Shown: piece after piece, positions 35,543 to 43,817 of the stretch
How the letters are laid out: each line of letters opens with the position of its first letter
How positions within the stretch are numbered: the first letter of the stretch is position 1
NCBI RefSeq assembly: GCF_022340925.1
Contig: NZ_JAJDNA010000054.1
Location: forward strand, 1 to 48,496
Direction of reading: 5' to 3'
DNA length: 48,496 nt
Source of the DNA: Thiocapsa sp.
GTDB taxonomy: Bacteria; Pseudomonadota; Gammaproteobacteria; Chromatiales; Chromatiaceae
The notes under the pieces: generated by a model
Databases searched by the model: none
Told to the model about the DNA's origin: nothing
The model's input: the letters and a program-made list of their open reading frames with translations, nothing else
Position numbers and translations under genes: made by a program

Positions 35543-37882
35543 TCACGGAGCTGGTCCTCGGATCGGGCCGGGGGTCGGTGGCGCTTCGGCGCCGGCGGAC
35601 CGCAGACGCTCGAGGATCTCGAAACTGATCTCGCCGCCCATGATCAGGCCCTGGTCGACGGCAAAGGCACGCAAGGCCGTTCGGGTGCGCGGACCGATGA
35701 GCCCGTCCACGGGCCCCGGGTCGAATCCCCGATCGCGCAGGTGGAGCTGAACCAGCCGGACCAGTGCGTTGGTGAGCGGTGGGGCGGGGATCGGCTCCGG
35801 ACCCGCAGGACCGATACGGCAGTCGGTCAGGAACAGGGTCGTGGCGATCTCCGGGTGACCCAGCTCGAACGGGCGGGCGGGGTCGCACGTCCCGACAAGG
35901 CCAATCTGCTCGGGCGGGGCCTCCTTGGCCTCGCCCTCGGAGCCCTGGTTCACCGTTTCGTCTCCCCCGGGCGCGGTCTGCTCCCCGCCCGGTTCTCGCG
36001 GTGCGGCTTCCTCCGGCACGAGCTCCTCCGGCACGAGCTCCTCCGGCTCGGGTTCCTCCGGCTCGGGTTCCTCCGGCTCGGGTTCCTCCGGCTCGGGTTC
36101 CTCCGGCTCGGGTTCCTCCGGCTCGGGTTCCTGCCGTGGCGACGTCTGCGGCAGCGACTCGCTTGGCCCAACCCGCGTGCTCGCGTCTTCATCGCTTCGG
36201 TCCATCCGCGGAGCCGAGAAACCGAGTGCCATCAGCAGGGCCAGGATGCCGAGCCAGGCGACCCCGGCCGTTGGCCAGTCCCCCATTGCACTCTCCGCGT
36301 CACCGGAGCGTGAACGCAGCGCCGTCAGGGCAGCGGCCGCCCGCGAGACCAGCAGCCTTCGGGCCCGGCGCGCTTGCCGGCGGGTGATCTCGACGGTGAA
36401 GCGACCCACCGCGAGCACTGGACCCGCCAGCCTGAGCAGATCGCCGGGCGGGACCCGGCCGACGAGGGGTGACAGCAGACCGGGCTTGAGCCTGGCCACC
36501 AGCGCGACGGCGCCGGACAGCGCGAGACCGATGACGACGGGCAGGGCATTCGTGAGCCAGGCCTGGGCGGTGCCGAGGGTCAGGGAGTAGACGACGGTCA
36601 GGGCGATCAGCCCGCCCCAGGCCAGCGTGCCGGCCGCGTAACCGGGCTCGGGGTGCGGGGAGAGACGCCAGACGACCCACAGGAAGCGCGCCATCAGCAG
36701 GGTCGTGGCCGCGGTGCTGAAGGCCACGACCTGGGTCAGCCAGGACCAGTCGGTGCCGGCCAGTATGGGTTTGATGCCGAATTTCGCGACTGCGCCGCTG
36801 GTCGGGGGCAACCCCGCGATGGTCAGGGCGAGCAGGGACGATCCGGCGAGGATGAGCCCCTGGAGGGGTGCGTGCAGGCGCAGGCCCACGCCGAGGAAGA
36901 GCCCCCCCTTCGTAAGCCCATGGTGGACCGCGTACAGGGTCAGGGCGAGGATTCCGGCCGGTGCCAGGCCGGGGTCGAGCAGCAGCAGACCGAGGGTCAG
37001 CGAGAGCAGGCCCATCTTGCTCACGCTCGAATAGGCCAGGATCACCTTCGGGTTGGCCTGGACGAGACCGACGGGGATGGCGAAGAGGAGGCTGATCAGC
37101 CCCATGAACACCAGCAGCAGGCCCCAGCCGACCAGGGCCTCCTCGCCCACGGGCAGGAAGCGCAGCCAGCCGAGCAGCGCGACCTTGATCATGGCGCCGC
37201 TCAGCACGGCGCTCGCCGGCACCGGAGCCGCCGGGTGGGCCAAGGGCAGCCAGACATGCAGGGGCACCAGCCCGGCCTTGACGGCGAGCCCCAGGATCAG
37301 AAGGCCGATCGCCAGGTTGCCGAGGCCGGTGAGCTCCGCGGGCTCCGGCGTCATGGTCCCCGTGTGCCGGGCGATCATCACGAGCGCAACGAACAGGGCC
37401 ATCTCACCCGCCAGCGCCATGGCGAGGTAGACGCGCCCGGCGCGCAGGGCGTCTGCGTCACCCTCATGGACCACCAGCCCATAGGACGCGAGGCCCATGA
37501 GCGCGAACCCGAGGTAGAAGCTCGCCAGGTCCTGGCCCAGGATGAGCCACAGGTTGCCCGCCATCGCCAGCAGGAAGAAGACCCGGAAGCGCCCCGCGTG
37601 GGGCCCGTCGCGCATCACCGGGGCGGCATAGATTCCCGCGGCGAGCCACAGCACCGAGGTGAAGGCGAGGAAGAGCCGCGCGACCTGGTCGCTACCGAGG
37701 CTGGTGCCGAGCAGCAGCCAGGGAAGCTCCAGACGCGCATCGTCGGTGAGCAGCAGGGCCGCCGCGAGTCCCGGCAGGGCGGCGAGCGCCGGCACCCACC
37801 AGGCGCGGCGCCAGGGGACGATGGCGGCCGCACCCAGCGGGACCAACCAGGGGAGGACGAGGAGCAGCCCCATGGGATCCAT
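35543..37882 (-). CDS. Antiporter-like membrane subunit fused to a peptidoglycan-binding domain
   Basis: This 779-residue protein has three parts. Residues 1 to about 560 form a NuoL/MrpD-type transmembrane subunit with SFYLGFALMGLASYGLV and VKAGLVPLHVWLPLAHPAAP; Lys202 and Lys233 are kept. Where the family has FYxGWE, residue 127 is Ala, so the conserved TM5 glutamate is missing. Next is an acidic linker (about 584-624) of repeated EPEPE units. Last is a PF01471-like peptidoglycan-binding domain (about 707-746: VQLHLRDRGFDPGPVDGLIG, then RTRTALRAF). The gene is last in the antiporter cluster. I infer that the tail lies in the periplasm and anchors the complex to the wall. The fusion is unusual to my knowledge. 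Confidence 0.85.
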   Translation of the reverse strand: MDPMGLLLVLPWLVPLGAAAIVPWRRAWWVPALAALPGLAAALLLTDDARLELPWLLLGTSLGSDQVARLFLAFTSVLWLAAGIYAAPVMRDGPHAGRFRVFFLLAMAGNLWLILGQDLASFYLGFALMGLASYGLVVHEGDADALRAGRVYLAMALAGEMALFVALVMIARHTGTMTPEPAELTGLGNLAIGLLILGLAVKAGLVPLHVWLPLAHPAAPVPASAVLSGAMIKVALLGWLRFLPVGEEALVGWGLLLVFMGLISLLFAIPVGLVQANPKVILAYSSVSKMGLLSLTLGLLLLDPGLAPAGILALTLYAVHHGLTKGGLFLGVGLRLHAPLQGLILAGSSLLALTIAGLPPTSGAVAKFGIKPILAGTDWSWLTQVVAFSTAATTLLMARFLWVVWRLSPHPEPGYAAGTLAWGGLIALTVVYSLTLGTAQAWLTNALPVVIGLALSGAVALVARLKPGLLSPLVGRVPPGDLLRLAGPVLAVGRFTVEITRRQARRARRLLVSRAAAALTALRSRSGDAESAMGDWPTAGVAWLGILALLMALGFSAPRMDRSDEDASTRVGPSESLPQTSPRQEPEPEEPEPEEPEPEEPEPEEPEPEEPEPEELVPEELVPEEAAPREPGGEQTAPGGDETVNQGSEGEAKEAPPEQIGLVGTCDPARPFELGHPEIATTLFLTDCRIGPAGPEPIPAPPLTNALVRLVQLHLRDRGFDPGPVDGLIGPRTRTALRAFAVDQGLIMGGEISFEILERLRSAGAEAPPTPGPIRGPAP
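36011..36130 (-). repeat. Eight tandem 15-bp repeats encoding the EPEPE linker
   Basis: The unit CTCCGGCTCGGGTTC occurs six times without change (36041-36130), preceded by two variant copies CTCCGGCACGAGCTC (36011-36040). Each unit is five codons, so copy-number change keeps the frame. It lies in the linker of the antiporter/peptidoglycan-binding fusion. Confidence 0.9.
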
Positions 37883-37945
37883 TCCCGCCCTAGACCCCGG
37901 CGCCCGAGCGGGGGTAGGCCGCCCAGGCCGCGACCGGCGGAGCGC

Positions 37946-39445
37946 TCACAGTCCGTACTCCCGCCGGGCGATCAGCTCCGCCCACTCGAGCGGGCTCACC
38001 GGAGACGCGGCGAAGAGGCCCGCGGCGAGCGAGAGCACGGCCGTCACCACCGGAGGCCACAGGAGCGGGGCGCTGGTCTCCAGGCGGGCGGCTGGGATGT
38101 GTTCATCCGGCCACCGCGCGGGCGGCTCCCTGAACCAGGCCCGGAACAGGATCGGGAAGAAGTAGGCCGCATTGAGCAGGCTGCTGGTGACCAGGATCAG
38201 GAGCACCCAATCGCTGCCCGCCTCGGCCGCCCCGAGACCGAGGTACCATTTGCTGACGAATCCGGCCGCCGGCGGCACCCCGATCATCCCCAGGGCCCCG
38301 GCCGTGAAGGCCAGGGTGGTCAAGGGCATGCGCCGCCCGACGCCGTCCATCTCGCTCACCCGGTCAACGCCCAGGGTCTCGGCGTAGTTGCCGGCGCAGA
38401 AGAACAGGGTGATCTTCATGATGCCCTGGTGGACCAGGTGAACCACCCCGCCGATGGTCGCGATCGGGCCGAAGACGGAGGCGCCGAGGGCGATGTAGGA
38501 GACCTGGCTCACGGTCGAGTAGGCCAGTCGTTTTTTCAGCCCGTCCTGGGACAGGGCGCGAATGGACCCGTAGACGATGGTCACCGAGGCGAGCACGGCG
38601 AGCAGCCCGAGCACACCCATGGACTCCGCCACCGTGACCCCGTAGACGTCGTAGACCACGCGCAGGATCCCGAACGCCCCTGCCTTGACCACCGCAACCG
38701 CGTGCAGCAGGGCGCTCACCGGCGCGGGCGCCACCATGGCCTGGGGCAGCCAGCCATGCAGGGGCACCAGGGCCGCCTTGACGCCGAGCCCGCCGAGCAG
38801 CAGCAGAAAGACCAGGGTCAGCTGAACCGGGTGATCGTCCACCAAGCCCCCCAGCATTCCGCCCTGGGTGAAGGTCACCGGGCCCGCCAGGGCATGCAGC
38901 CAGGCCGCCCCAACCAGCAGCAGGGTGCCTCCGGCCAGGGTGTAGGCCAGGTAGACGCGCGCACCCTTGATGGCGTCCGGGGTGCCGCGATGCGCCACCA
39001 GCGGGTAGGTGGCCAGGGTGAGCACCTCATAGAACACCACGAACGTGAACAGGTTGCCGGCCAGGGCGAGCCCGACGGTGGCCGAGACGCACAGGCTGAA
39101 GAAGCCGAAAAAACGGCTGCGGTTCGGAGAGTGCTCCAGGTAGCCGATGGCATAGATGGTGGTCACCAGCCACAGCACGGTGGACAGCGTCACGAAGAGG
39201 ACCGAGAGCGCGTCGGCGCTGAACACCAGGTCGAGGCCGGGCGCCAGGGTCAGACGGCTCTCGAATACCCGCCCCTCGTAGACCCCCCAGATCAGCCAAC
39301 CCACCAGGGCGAGCTTGACCAGCGCCCCCAGCATGTTGAGGCCGGTGCGCAGGAGCTGCCTGTCCTCCCTGAGCAGGAAGATCAGCAGGCCGGGCAGCAG
39401 CGAGCTGAGGACGATCGCCGCGGGCAGCCAGGCATCCAGGATCAT
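37946..39445 (-). CDS. Mrp/complex-I-type antiporter subunit (MnhD/NuoL-like), second copy
   Basis: The product of 499 residues is a 14-helix antiporter-like subunit. The two hallmark residues of proton-conducting members are present: Glu140 in TFVVFYEVLTLATYPLV and Lys223 in GVKAALVPLHGWLPQAM, along with APAPVSALLHAVAVVKAGAF and the late AYSTVSQVSYIALG. The start ATG overlaps the upstream subunit's stop (ATGA). It is expected to conduct protons or sodium across the membrane as part of the cluster's complex. Confidence 0.9.
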   Translation of the reverse strand: MILDAWLPAAIVLSSLLPGLLIFLLREDRQLLRTGLNMLGALVKLALVGWLIWGVYEGRVFESRLTLAPGLDLVFSADALSVLFVTLSTVLWLVTTIYAIGYLEHSPNRSRFFGFFSLCVSATVGLALAGNLFTFVVFYEVLTLATYPLVAHRGTPDAIKGARVYLAYTLAGGTLLLVGAAWLHALAGPVTFTQGGMLGGLVDDHPVQLTLVFLLLLGGLGVKAALVPLHGWLPQAMVAPAPVSALLHAVAVVKAGAFGILRVVYDVYGVTVAESMGVLGLLAVLASVTIVYGSIRALSQDGLKKRLAYSTVSQVSYIALGASVFGPIATIGGVVHLVHQGIMKITLFFCAGNYAETLGVDRVSEMDGVGRRMPLTTLAFTAGALGMIGVPPAAGFVSKWYLGLGAAEAGSDWVLLILVTSSLLNAAYFFPILFRAWFREPPARWPDEHIPAARLETSAPLLWPPVVTAVLSLAAGLFAASPVSPLEWAELIARREYGL

Positions 39446-40935
39446 GGCGCCGCCTCCGACGGGTCGGTGGTGGAGGCGAGCAGATCCCAGAGGGGCTCGG
39501 CGGTCATCCCCAGCGCCAGCACCGCGACCAGCGCCAGCATCAGCCCGGGGAGTTGCAGGGCGAGACCGATGGCGTTCGCGCCCGGGCAGCCGCGAGGGTC
39601 GATCGGCGGGGCATCCCCGTGACGGGGGGCGGAGGCGAAGGCGTGACCCAGCACGCGGAAGACATAGGCGGCCGCGAGCAGGGTGCCGGCCATGATCACG
39701 GGCACCCAGGGCCATTGGCCGAGGTCGATGGCGGCGGTGAGCAGCATCCACTTGGCGGTGAAGGTGCCGCTCGGCGGCAATCCGATCAGGGCGACGCCGG
39801 CGAGGGCCACGCCCAGGGTGACCACTGGGAGCGCCTGGGTTGCGGCGCTCAGCTCGTCGATTCGGTCATGTCCCGCGGCCTTCTGCAGGAGACCCGCGCA
39901 CAGGAACAGGCTCGCCTTGGCGAACCCGTGGGTGAGGGCGAGCAGCACGGCCGCCCCCAGGAGCTCGGTGCGCGCGGTGCCTGCGGGCAGTTCCGCGAGC
40001 AGGGGGAAGAACAGGAACAGATAGCCGAGCTGCGCCACCGTGGAATAGGCCGCGAGCAGCTTGAGGCGCTCGGCCCGCAGCGCCCGCCACGCCCCCCAGA
40101 TGACGGCGGCCGCGCCGAGCAGCCCGAGCAGGAGGGCCGCCGAGGCGCCGACCACCGGGCCGAACAGCTCGAGCCATAGTCTCAGCACCAGATAGAAGGC
40201 CGCCTTGACCACCAGGGCCGAGAGGGCCGCGCTGACCGGCGCGGGGGCGTTGGCGTGCGCGGGGGGCAGCCAGAAATGCATGGGAAAGAGCGCCGACTTG
40301 AGGATCAGGCCGCCGGTCATCAGCGCAAAGGAAACCCAGGCGACCGGCCCGGCGCGGAGCTCCCTTGCCGCCTGCTCGAGGTCCAGGGTCCCCAGAGCGG
40401 TGTAGATCAGCGACACCCCGAGCAGGTAGGTCATGGAGCCCAAGAGCCCGACCAGCAGATAGCGCAGGTTCGCCTCCACCGCGGCCCGCTGGCCGGTCAG
40501 CGCGCCGAGGCCAGCCGCCGCAAGGCCGAGCAGCTCCAGGGTTACGTAAAGGTTGAACAGGTCACCGGCGAGGAAGAGCCCGTTCAGGGCGGCCCACAGG
40601 AGCATCCACAGGGGCCAGAACCGCGCCTCCAGGACCGAACCGCGGAAGTAGCCGGGGGCGTAGAGGCTCACGGCGAGCGCCACCAGGTTTGCCATTCCGA
40701 GCAGCGCGGCGGCGAGCCCGTCGGCCCGCAGCAGGATGCCGAGCGGTGCGCCCCAGCCCCCCAGCGCGGATACCTGCACCCCCTGGTCGGCCACCAGCAC
40801 CATCACCATCAGGGCCGCCCAAACCGTCGGGAGTGCGGCGGCCAGGCCCAGGGGAACAGCGAAGCGGGGCAGGGCGACGGTCGCCACCGCCCCGAGCAAG
40901 GGCAGGGCCACGCTGAGGGCCAGCCAGTCAATCAC
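39442..40935 (-). CDS. Mrp-type antiporter subunit D (MnhD-like)
   Basis: The product of 497 residues is an antiporter-like subunit with Glu134 in FNLYVTLELLGLAAAGL and Lys213 in GGLILKSALFPMHFWLP, the key charges of the family. PPAHANAPAPVSAALSALVVKAAFYLVLR and AYSTVAQLGYLFLF also match MrpD/NuoN. It overlaps mrpC by eight bases upstream and the next subunit by ATGA downstream. It forms one of three large membrane subunits in the cluster. Confidence 0.92.
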   Translation of the reverse strand: MIDWLALSVALPLLGAVATVALPRFAVPLGLAAALPTVWAALMVMVLVADQGVQVSALGGWGAPLGILLRADGLAAALLGMANLVALAVSLYAPGYFRGSVLEARFWPLWMLLWAALNGLFLAGDLFNLYVTLELLGLAAAGLGALTGQRAAVEANLRYLLVGLLGSMTYLLGVSLIYTALGTLDLEQAARELRAGPVAWVSFALMTGGLILKSALFPMHFWLPPAHANAPAPVSAALSALVVKAAFYLVLRLWLELFGPVVGASAALLLGLLGAAAVIWGAWRALRAERLKLLAAYSTVAQLGYLFLFFPLLAELPAGTARTELLGAAVLLALTHGFAKASLFLCAGLLQKAAGHDRIDELSAATQALPVVTLGVALAGVALIGLPPSGTFTAKWMLLTAAIDLGQWPWVPVIMAGTLLAAAYVFRVLGHAFASAPRHGDAPPIDPRGCPGANAIGLALQLPGLMLALVAVLALGMTAEPLWDLLASTTDPSEAAP

Positions 40936-41221
40936 GGTCCTGCTCCCCGGCGGACCCTTCCAGGCGCTGGCCGAACGCCACCGCCAGTGCGGTGGCGCTC
41001 ACCGCCACCACGATCCCGGTCAGCACCAGAGCATGAGGCACGGGGTCTGGGGGCGCGTCCAGTCCTCGATATCCCACCGAGATGAGCAGATGGAACACGC
41101 CGGCGCCCATCACGTTGAGGGCGACCAGCTTGCGTAGCAGCGGGGCATGGACGAGGAACGACCAAGCGCCTAGCACCACCAGCGCCAGTCCGGCCGCGGC
41201 GTAGATCAGGTGAGCGGTCAT
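40928..41221 (-). CDS. mnhC: Mrp-type antiporter subunit C (MnhC/NuoK-like)
   Basis: The product of 97 residues has three membrane helices in the NuoK/MrpC pattern: AAAGLALVVLGAWSFLVHAP, LRKLVALNVMGAGVFHLLIS and HALVLTGIVVAVSATALAVA. The ALVLTGIVV segment is the strongly conserved NuoK-type third helix. It overlaps the subunit B stop by ATGA. Confidence 0.92.
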   Translation of the reverse strand: MTAHLIYAAAGLALVVLGAWSFLVHAPLLRKLVALNVMGAGVFHLLISVGYRGLDAPPDPVPHALVLTGIVVAVSATALAVAFGQRLEGSAGEQDRD

Positions 41222-41898
41222 CGGGTCACCCCGTCGCCGCTGTCCGTCGGATCCGCGCGTCCACCCAGGTAGGCCGCGGCCAGGGTTGCTCCGATGGACA
41301 GGGTGGCGGCGGTCTCGATGACGAGAATCAGCCACTTGGCGAGATCGAGCGGGTACGTCAGGAAGCCGTAGCCCAGCGCCATGAGCGCCACTCCGCACAG
41401 GGTGAAGATCAGGACCCCCAAACCGATCGTCACGCGCAGTAAGGCCTCCGGGGGAAGCCCCGCAGCGGGATAGCCAGCCAGGCGCAGGGTCACCCCAGCC
41501 GCTCCAAGCAATGCGCCTGCCTGGAAGGCGCCTCCCGGAGCGTGGCCGCCGACCCACAGCATGTAGCCGCCGGCGATGATCAGGAGCGGCACGATCAGTC
41601 CCACCAGGGCCCGCAGCACGGCGCCCGCCGGCAGGAATCCCGGTGAGGCCTTGCCCACCGCCCAGATCCCGAGAATGGCCGCGAGCAGGACCGCGAGCTC
41701 GAGCAGGGTGTCGTAGGCCCGGAAGTTGAGCAGCACGGCGGTCACCGGATTGGTCACTCCGCTCTCCGGCACCCGCGTCGCGGTCAGCTCTGCCAGGCGG
41801 TCCCCGGTCGGCCCGGAGAACGCGTTCCAGAACGCCCAGGCAAGCACGACTGAAAGCACCAGCACCAGCGCAGTGATCGCGGCCTCGCGTCGCTTCAT
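41218..41898 (-). CDS. Mrp-type antiporter subunit B with an MbhE-like N-terminus
   Basis: The product of 226 residues combines an N-terminal part like the MrpA C-terminal/MbhE module (VTNPVTAVLLNFRAYDTLLE, LAVLLAAILGIWAV) with a MnhB domain (LRALVGLIVPLLIIAGGYML, VGGHAPGGAFQAGALLGAAG). Such a fusion corresponds to MbhE plus MbhF in archaeal Mbh clusters. GG-HAPGG-FQAG is the diagnostic MnhB motif. ATG 41898 overlaps the preceding stop by ATGA. Confidence 0.88.
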   Translation of the reverse strand: MKRREAAITALVLVLSVVLAWAFWNAFSGPTGDRLAELTATRVPESGVTNPVTAVLLNFRAYDTLLELAVLLAAILGIWAVGKASPGFLPAGAVLRALVGLIVPLLIIAGGYMLWVGGHAPGGAFQAGALLGAAGVTLRLAGYPAAGLPPEALLRVTIGLGVLIFTLCGVALMALGYGFLTYPLDLAKWLILVIETAATLSIGATLAAAYLGGRADPTDSGDGVTR

Positions 41899-42185
41899 CG
41901 ACCCGCTTCCTCTGGTGGGGCCGGGCTCGGCGCGGCATCCCGCTGAATCAGGGCGCGCCTTGCGGCCGCGAGCATCAGCGCGCCGCCCAGGCCCGCACCG
42001 ATGGCCGCCTCGGCCAGGGCCACGTCCGGGGCGCGCAGGCGCGCCCAAACCAGCGCGAGGAGCAATCCGAAGGCGATGAAGAGGATCACGGCCTGGCGGG
42101 GCTCCCGGCGGGTGACGGTCGCCCAGGCGAGCGCGACGACCGAGATCGACAACAGGCCGTCGAGAGCGAGCAGGAGCGCGCTCAT
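41895..42185 (-). CDS. DUF4040/MbhD-like subunit (MrpA C-terminal domain)
   Basis: The product of 96 residues has three membrane helices and matches the DUF4040/MbhD part of MrpA: EPRQAVILFIAFGLLLALVW followed by ARLRAPDVALAEAAIGAGLG. The motif APDVALAEA-IGAGL is diagnostic. In seven-subunit Mrp systems this segment is part of MrpA; here it is a separate gene, as in Mbh-type clusters. It overlaps its neighbours by four bases on both sides. Confidence 0.9.
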   Translation of the reverse strand: MSALLLALDGLLSISVVALAWATVTRREPRQAVILFIAFGLLLALVWARLRAPDVALAEAAIGAGLGGALMLAAARRALIQRDAAPSPAPPEEAGR

Positions 42186-42478
42186 CGGGCGTCCTCACCG
42201 TCTCCGCGCAGGGTCCGCTTCGCCACCAGATGGGCGGCGGTCGCCCCGGCGGCGAGCACCAGCAGCCACACCAGCACCAGCTTGGCCCCGGGGAGCAGAC
42301 CCCCTGTATGCGGCAGCAGCCCGAGCACCACGAGGCTGAGTCCCAGGTTGTCTGCCTTGGTCAGGGCGTGCAGACGGCTCAAAGGGTCAGGAAGGCGCAG
42401 CAGGCCCACGGTGCCGGCGATGAAGAAGAACAGCCCGAGCCCGATGAGCGCGGCGGATATGCCTTCGAGCAGGCTCAT
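42182..42478 (-). CDS. mnhG: Mrp-type antiporter subunit G
   Basis: The product of 98 residues has three helices with the MnhG signature GTVGLLRLPDPLSRLHALTK and ADNLGLSLVVLGLL. It overlaps its neighbours by ATGA at both ends. MrpG is a small membrane subunit required for assembly or activity of Mrp antiporters. Confidence 0.93.
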   Translation of the reverse strand: MSLLEGISAALIGLGLFFFIAGTVGLLRLPDPLSRLHALTKADNLGLSLVVLGLLPHTGGLLPGAKLVLVWLLVLAAGATAAHLVAKRTLRGDGEDAR

Positions 42479-42741
42479 GCCTCCTCCGCGGCGCATTCCG
42501 CGCGGCGGGTGAAGGCGACGATGGCGACCGCGGCCAGCAGGGCGAACACGAGGGCGACGTCGACCAGGGCGGGTACGCCTATGGCCGGGCCGAGGAGCAG
42601 CAGGACACCGATCCCCGAGGTCCCCATGAGCTGGACAGCCATCATACGGTCCGAGGGTGTCGGACCCCACAGAGCCCGGAGCAGACCGGTACTCATGGTT
42701 GCGAGAAGCACCAGGGCGGCGGCGACTTGGATCTCAGGCAC
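42475..42741 (-). CDS. mnhF: Mrp-type antiporter subunit F (GTG start)
   Basis: The product of 88 residues has three helices and the MnhF signature LLRALWGPTPSDRMMAVQLM. The GTG at 42741 is used because no ATG is near and it overlaps the mnhE end by eight bases. MrpF is a small membrane subunit of the antiporter. Confidence 0.9.
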   Translation of the reverse strand: MPEIQVAAALVLLATMSTGLLRALWGPTPSDRMMAVQLMGTSGIGVLLLLGPAIGVPALVDVALVFALLAAVAIVAFTRRAECAAEEA

Positions 42742-43351
42742 GGACGGGGTCCTCCGGGGGCTCAGGGTCTCGAAAGGTGGTTCCAACGCGCATCGGTCTT
42801 GCTGACGTGGGGCCGCGGGCGTCGGCCTGTTCCGAGAACAGGGCGGCCACCCGCCGTTCCAGGCGAGCCAGCTCGCCGTCAATGTCGGCACCCCGATCGA
42901 GGGCGTGAATGGTCACCGTCCGCCCCCTTAGATCGGCGCTCAGCGTCCCGGGCAGGAGGCTGACCAGGTCGACGAAGAGGACCCTCGCCGCCGGCGTTCT
43001 CAGGCTCAGACAGTAGTCGTGGTAGCCCGGCTCGACCCGAACGCGCGGGCCAAGCACGCGTGAGGCGACGTCGAGCCCACCGCGAACGGACTCGACCGCG
43101 AAAAAGGGCAGGAAACGCAGGACACCCCAGGGCGACATCCGCGGACCGGGGTGCTGGGCAAGCCGCCAACTGGCCCAGGTGGCGACCACGACCGCGGGGA
43201 TCCCGATGATCGCCGAACCGGCCTCGGTGCCCGCCAGCACGACCCAGGCCCCGGTGAACAAGAGTGCCCGCCAAACGACGGACAGTGCCATTGCCAGGCG
43301 AGCGGGCGACTGGGGTGATGTCTTGGACGCTGAGCTGGTATCTGCAGTCAT
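42734..43351 (-). CDS. mnhE: Mrp-type antiporter subunit E
   Basis: The product of 205 residues has an N-terminal membrane part (ALSVVWRALLFTGAWVVLAG and IIGIPAVVVATWASWRLA) and the MnhE cytosolic part: FLPFFAVESVRGGLDVASRV, VLFVDLVSLLPGTLSADL, GRTVTIHALDRGADIDGELA. It is the first gene of the nine-gene cluster. ATG 43351 has CGAGGCG upstream; ATG 43378 is the alternative. Confidence 0.92.
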   Translation of the reverse strand: MTADTSSASKTSPQSPARLAMALSVVWRALLFTGAWVVLAGTEAGSAIIGIPAVVVATWASWRLAQHPGPRMSPWGVLRFLPFFAVESVRGGLDVASRVLGPRVRVEPGYHDYCLSLRTPAARVLFVDLVSLLPGTLSADLRGRTVTIHALDRGADIDGELARLERRVAALFSEQADARGPTSARPMRVGTTFRDPEPPEDPVRA

Positions 43352-43817
43352 GTCGCCTCGTTCGGCGTTGTTTGGCATCAGCAGGTCTCAGGTTTGGGGG
43401 CAGCGCGTCCGCGATCTCGCCGGGCCGTTCGCCGCCGGCCCTGGTGCGCGGGAGTCGGGGAGAATTGAGCGCGTTCAACCCCTGGCGGCATGATCGGGGT
43501 CCGACCCGATGGATCTCAACGGAGCGTCTCGCCCGAACCGCGGTTCGAGAAAAAAGCGAAGGATCCGTCAGCAATTTTCGAACAACCGTTTCCCGCCACT
43601 TGGATCCACCTGGGAAGTTGCAGGAAAAACGATTTAAATCAGAAAGTAAATCGCCGGTTTTCGGGAAAGGCGCTGGACTTCGTTCGGCATTCGCGATGGC
43701 TGCGAGTGTCCGGAGCGAGGGGTCGCCGCAGGGCAGGCGAGCGGCGCGGAGCACTCGTCTTGGGAAGCGACGCCGGCGACGCAATCTCGCTTCTAACATA
43801 GAACCCCCGAAATTGCC
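43352..43817. other. Divergent promoter region between mnhE and the DUF502 gene, with palindromes
   Basis: No gene is seen in these 466 bases. An AT-rich island contains the palindrome GATTTAAATC (43631-43640), overlapped by CGATTT (43630-43635) and AAATCG (43648-43653) as an inverted repeat. It looks like a regulator-binding site for one or both divergent units. Its owner is unknown. Confidence 0.4.

Noticed and set aside
36653..39622. Plus-strand open frame of 989 codons
   Set aside because: It runs antisense to the well-supported antiporter genes and is rich in Gln, Gly, Arg and His, the usual signature of a mirror frame in GC-rich membrane-protein genes.
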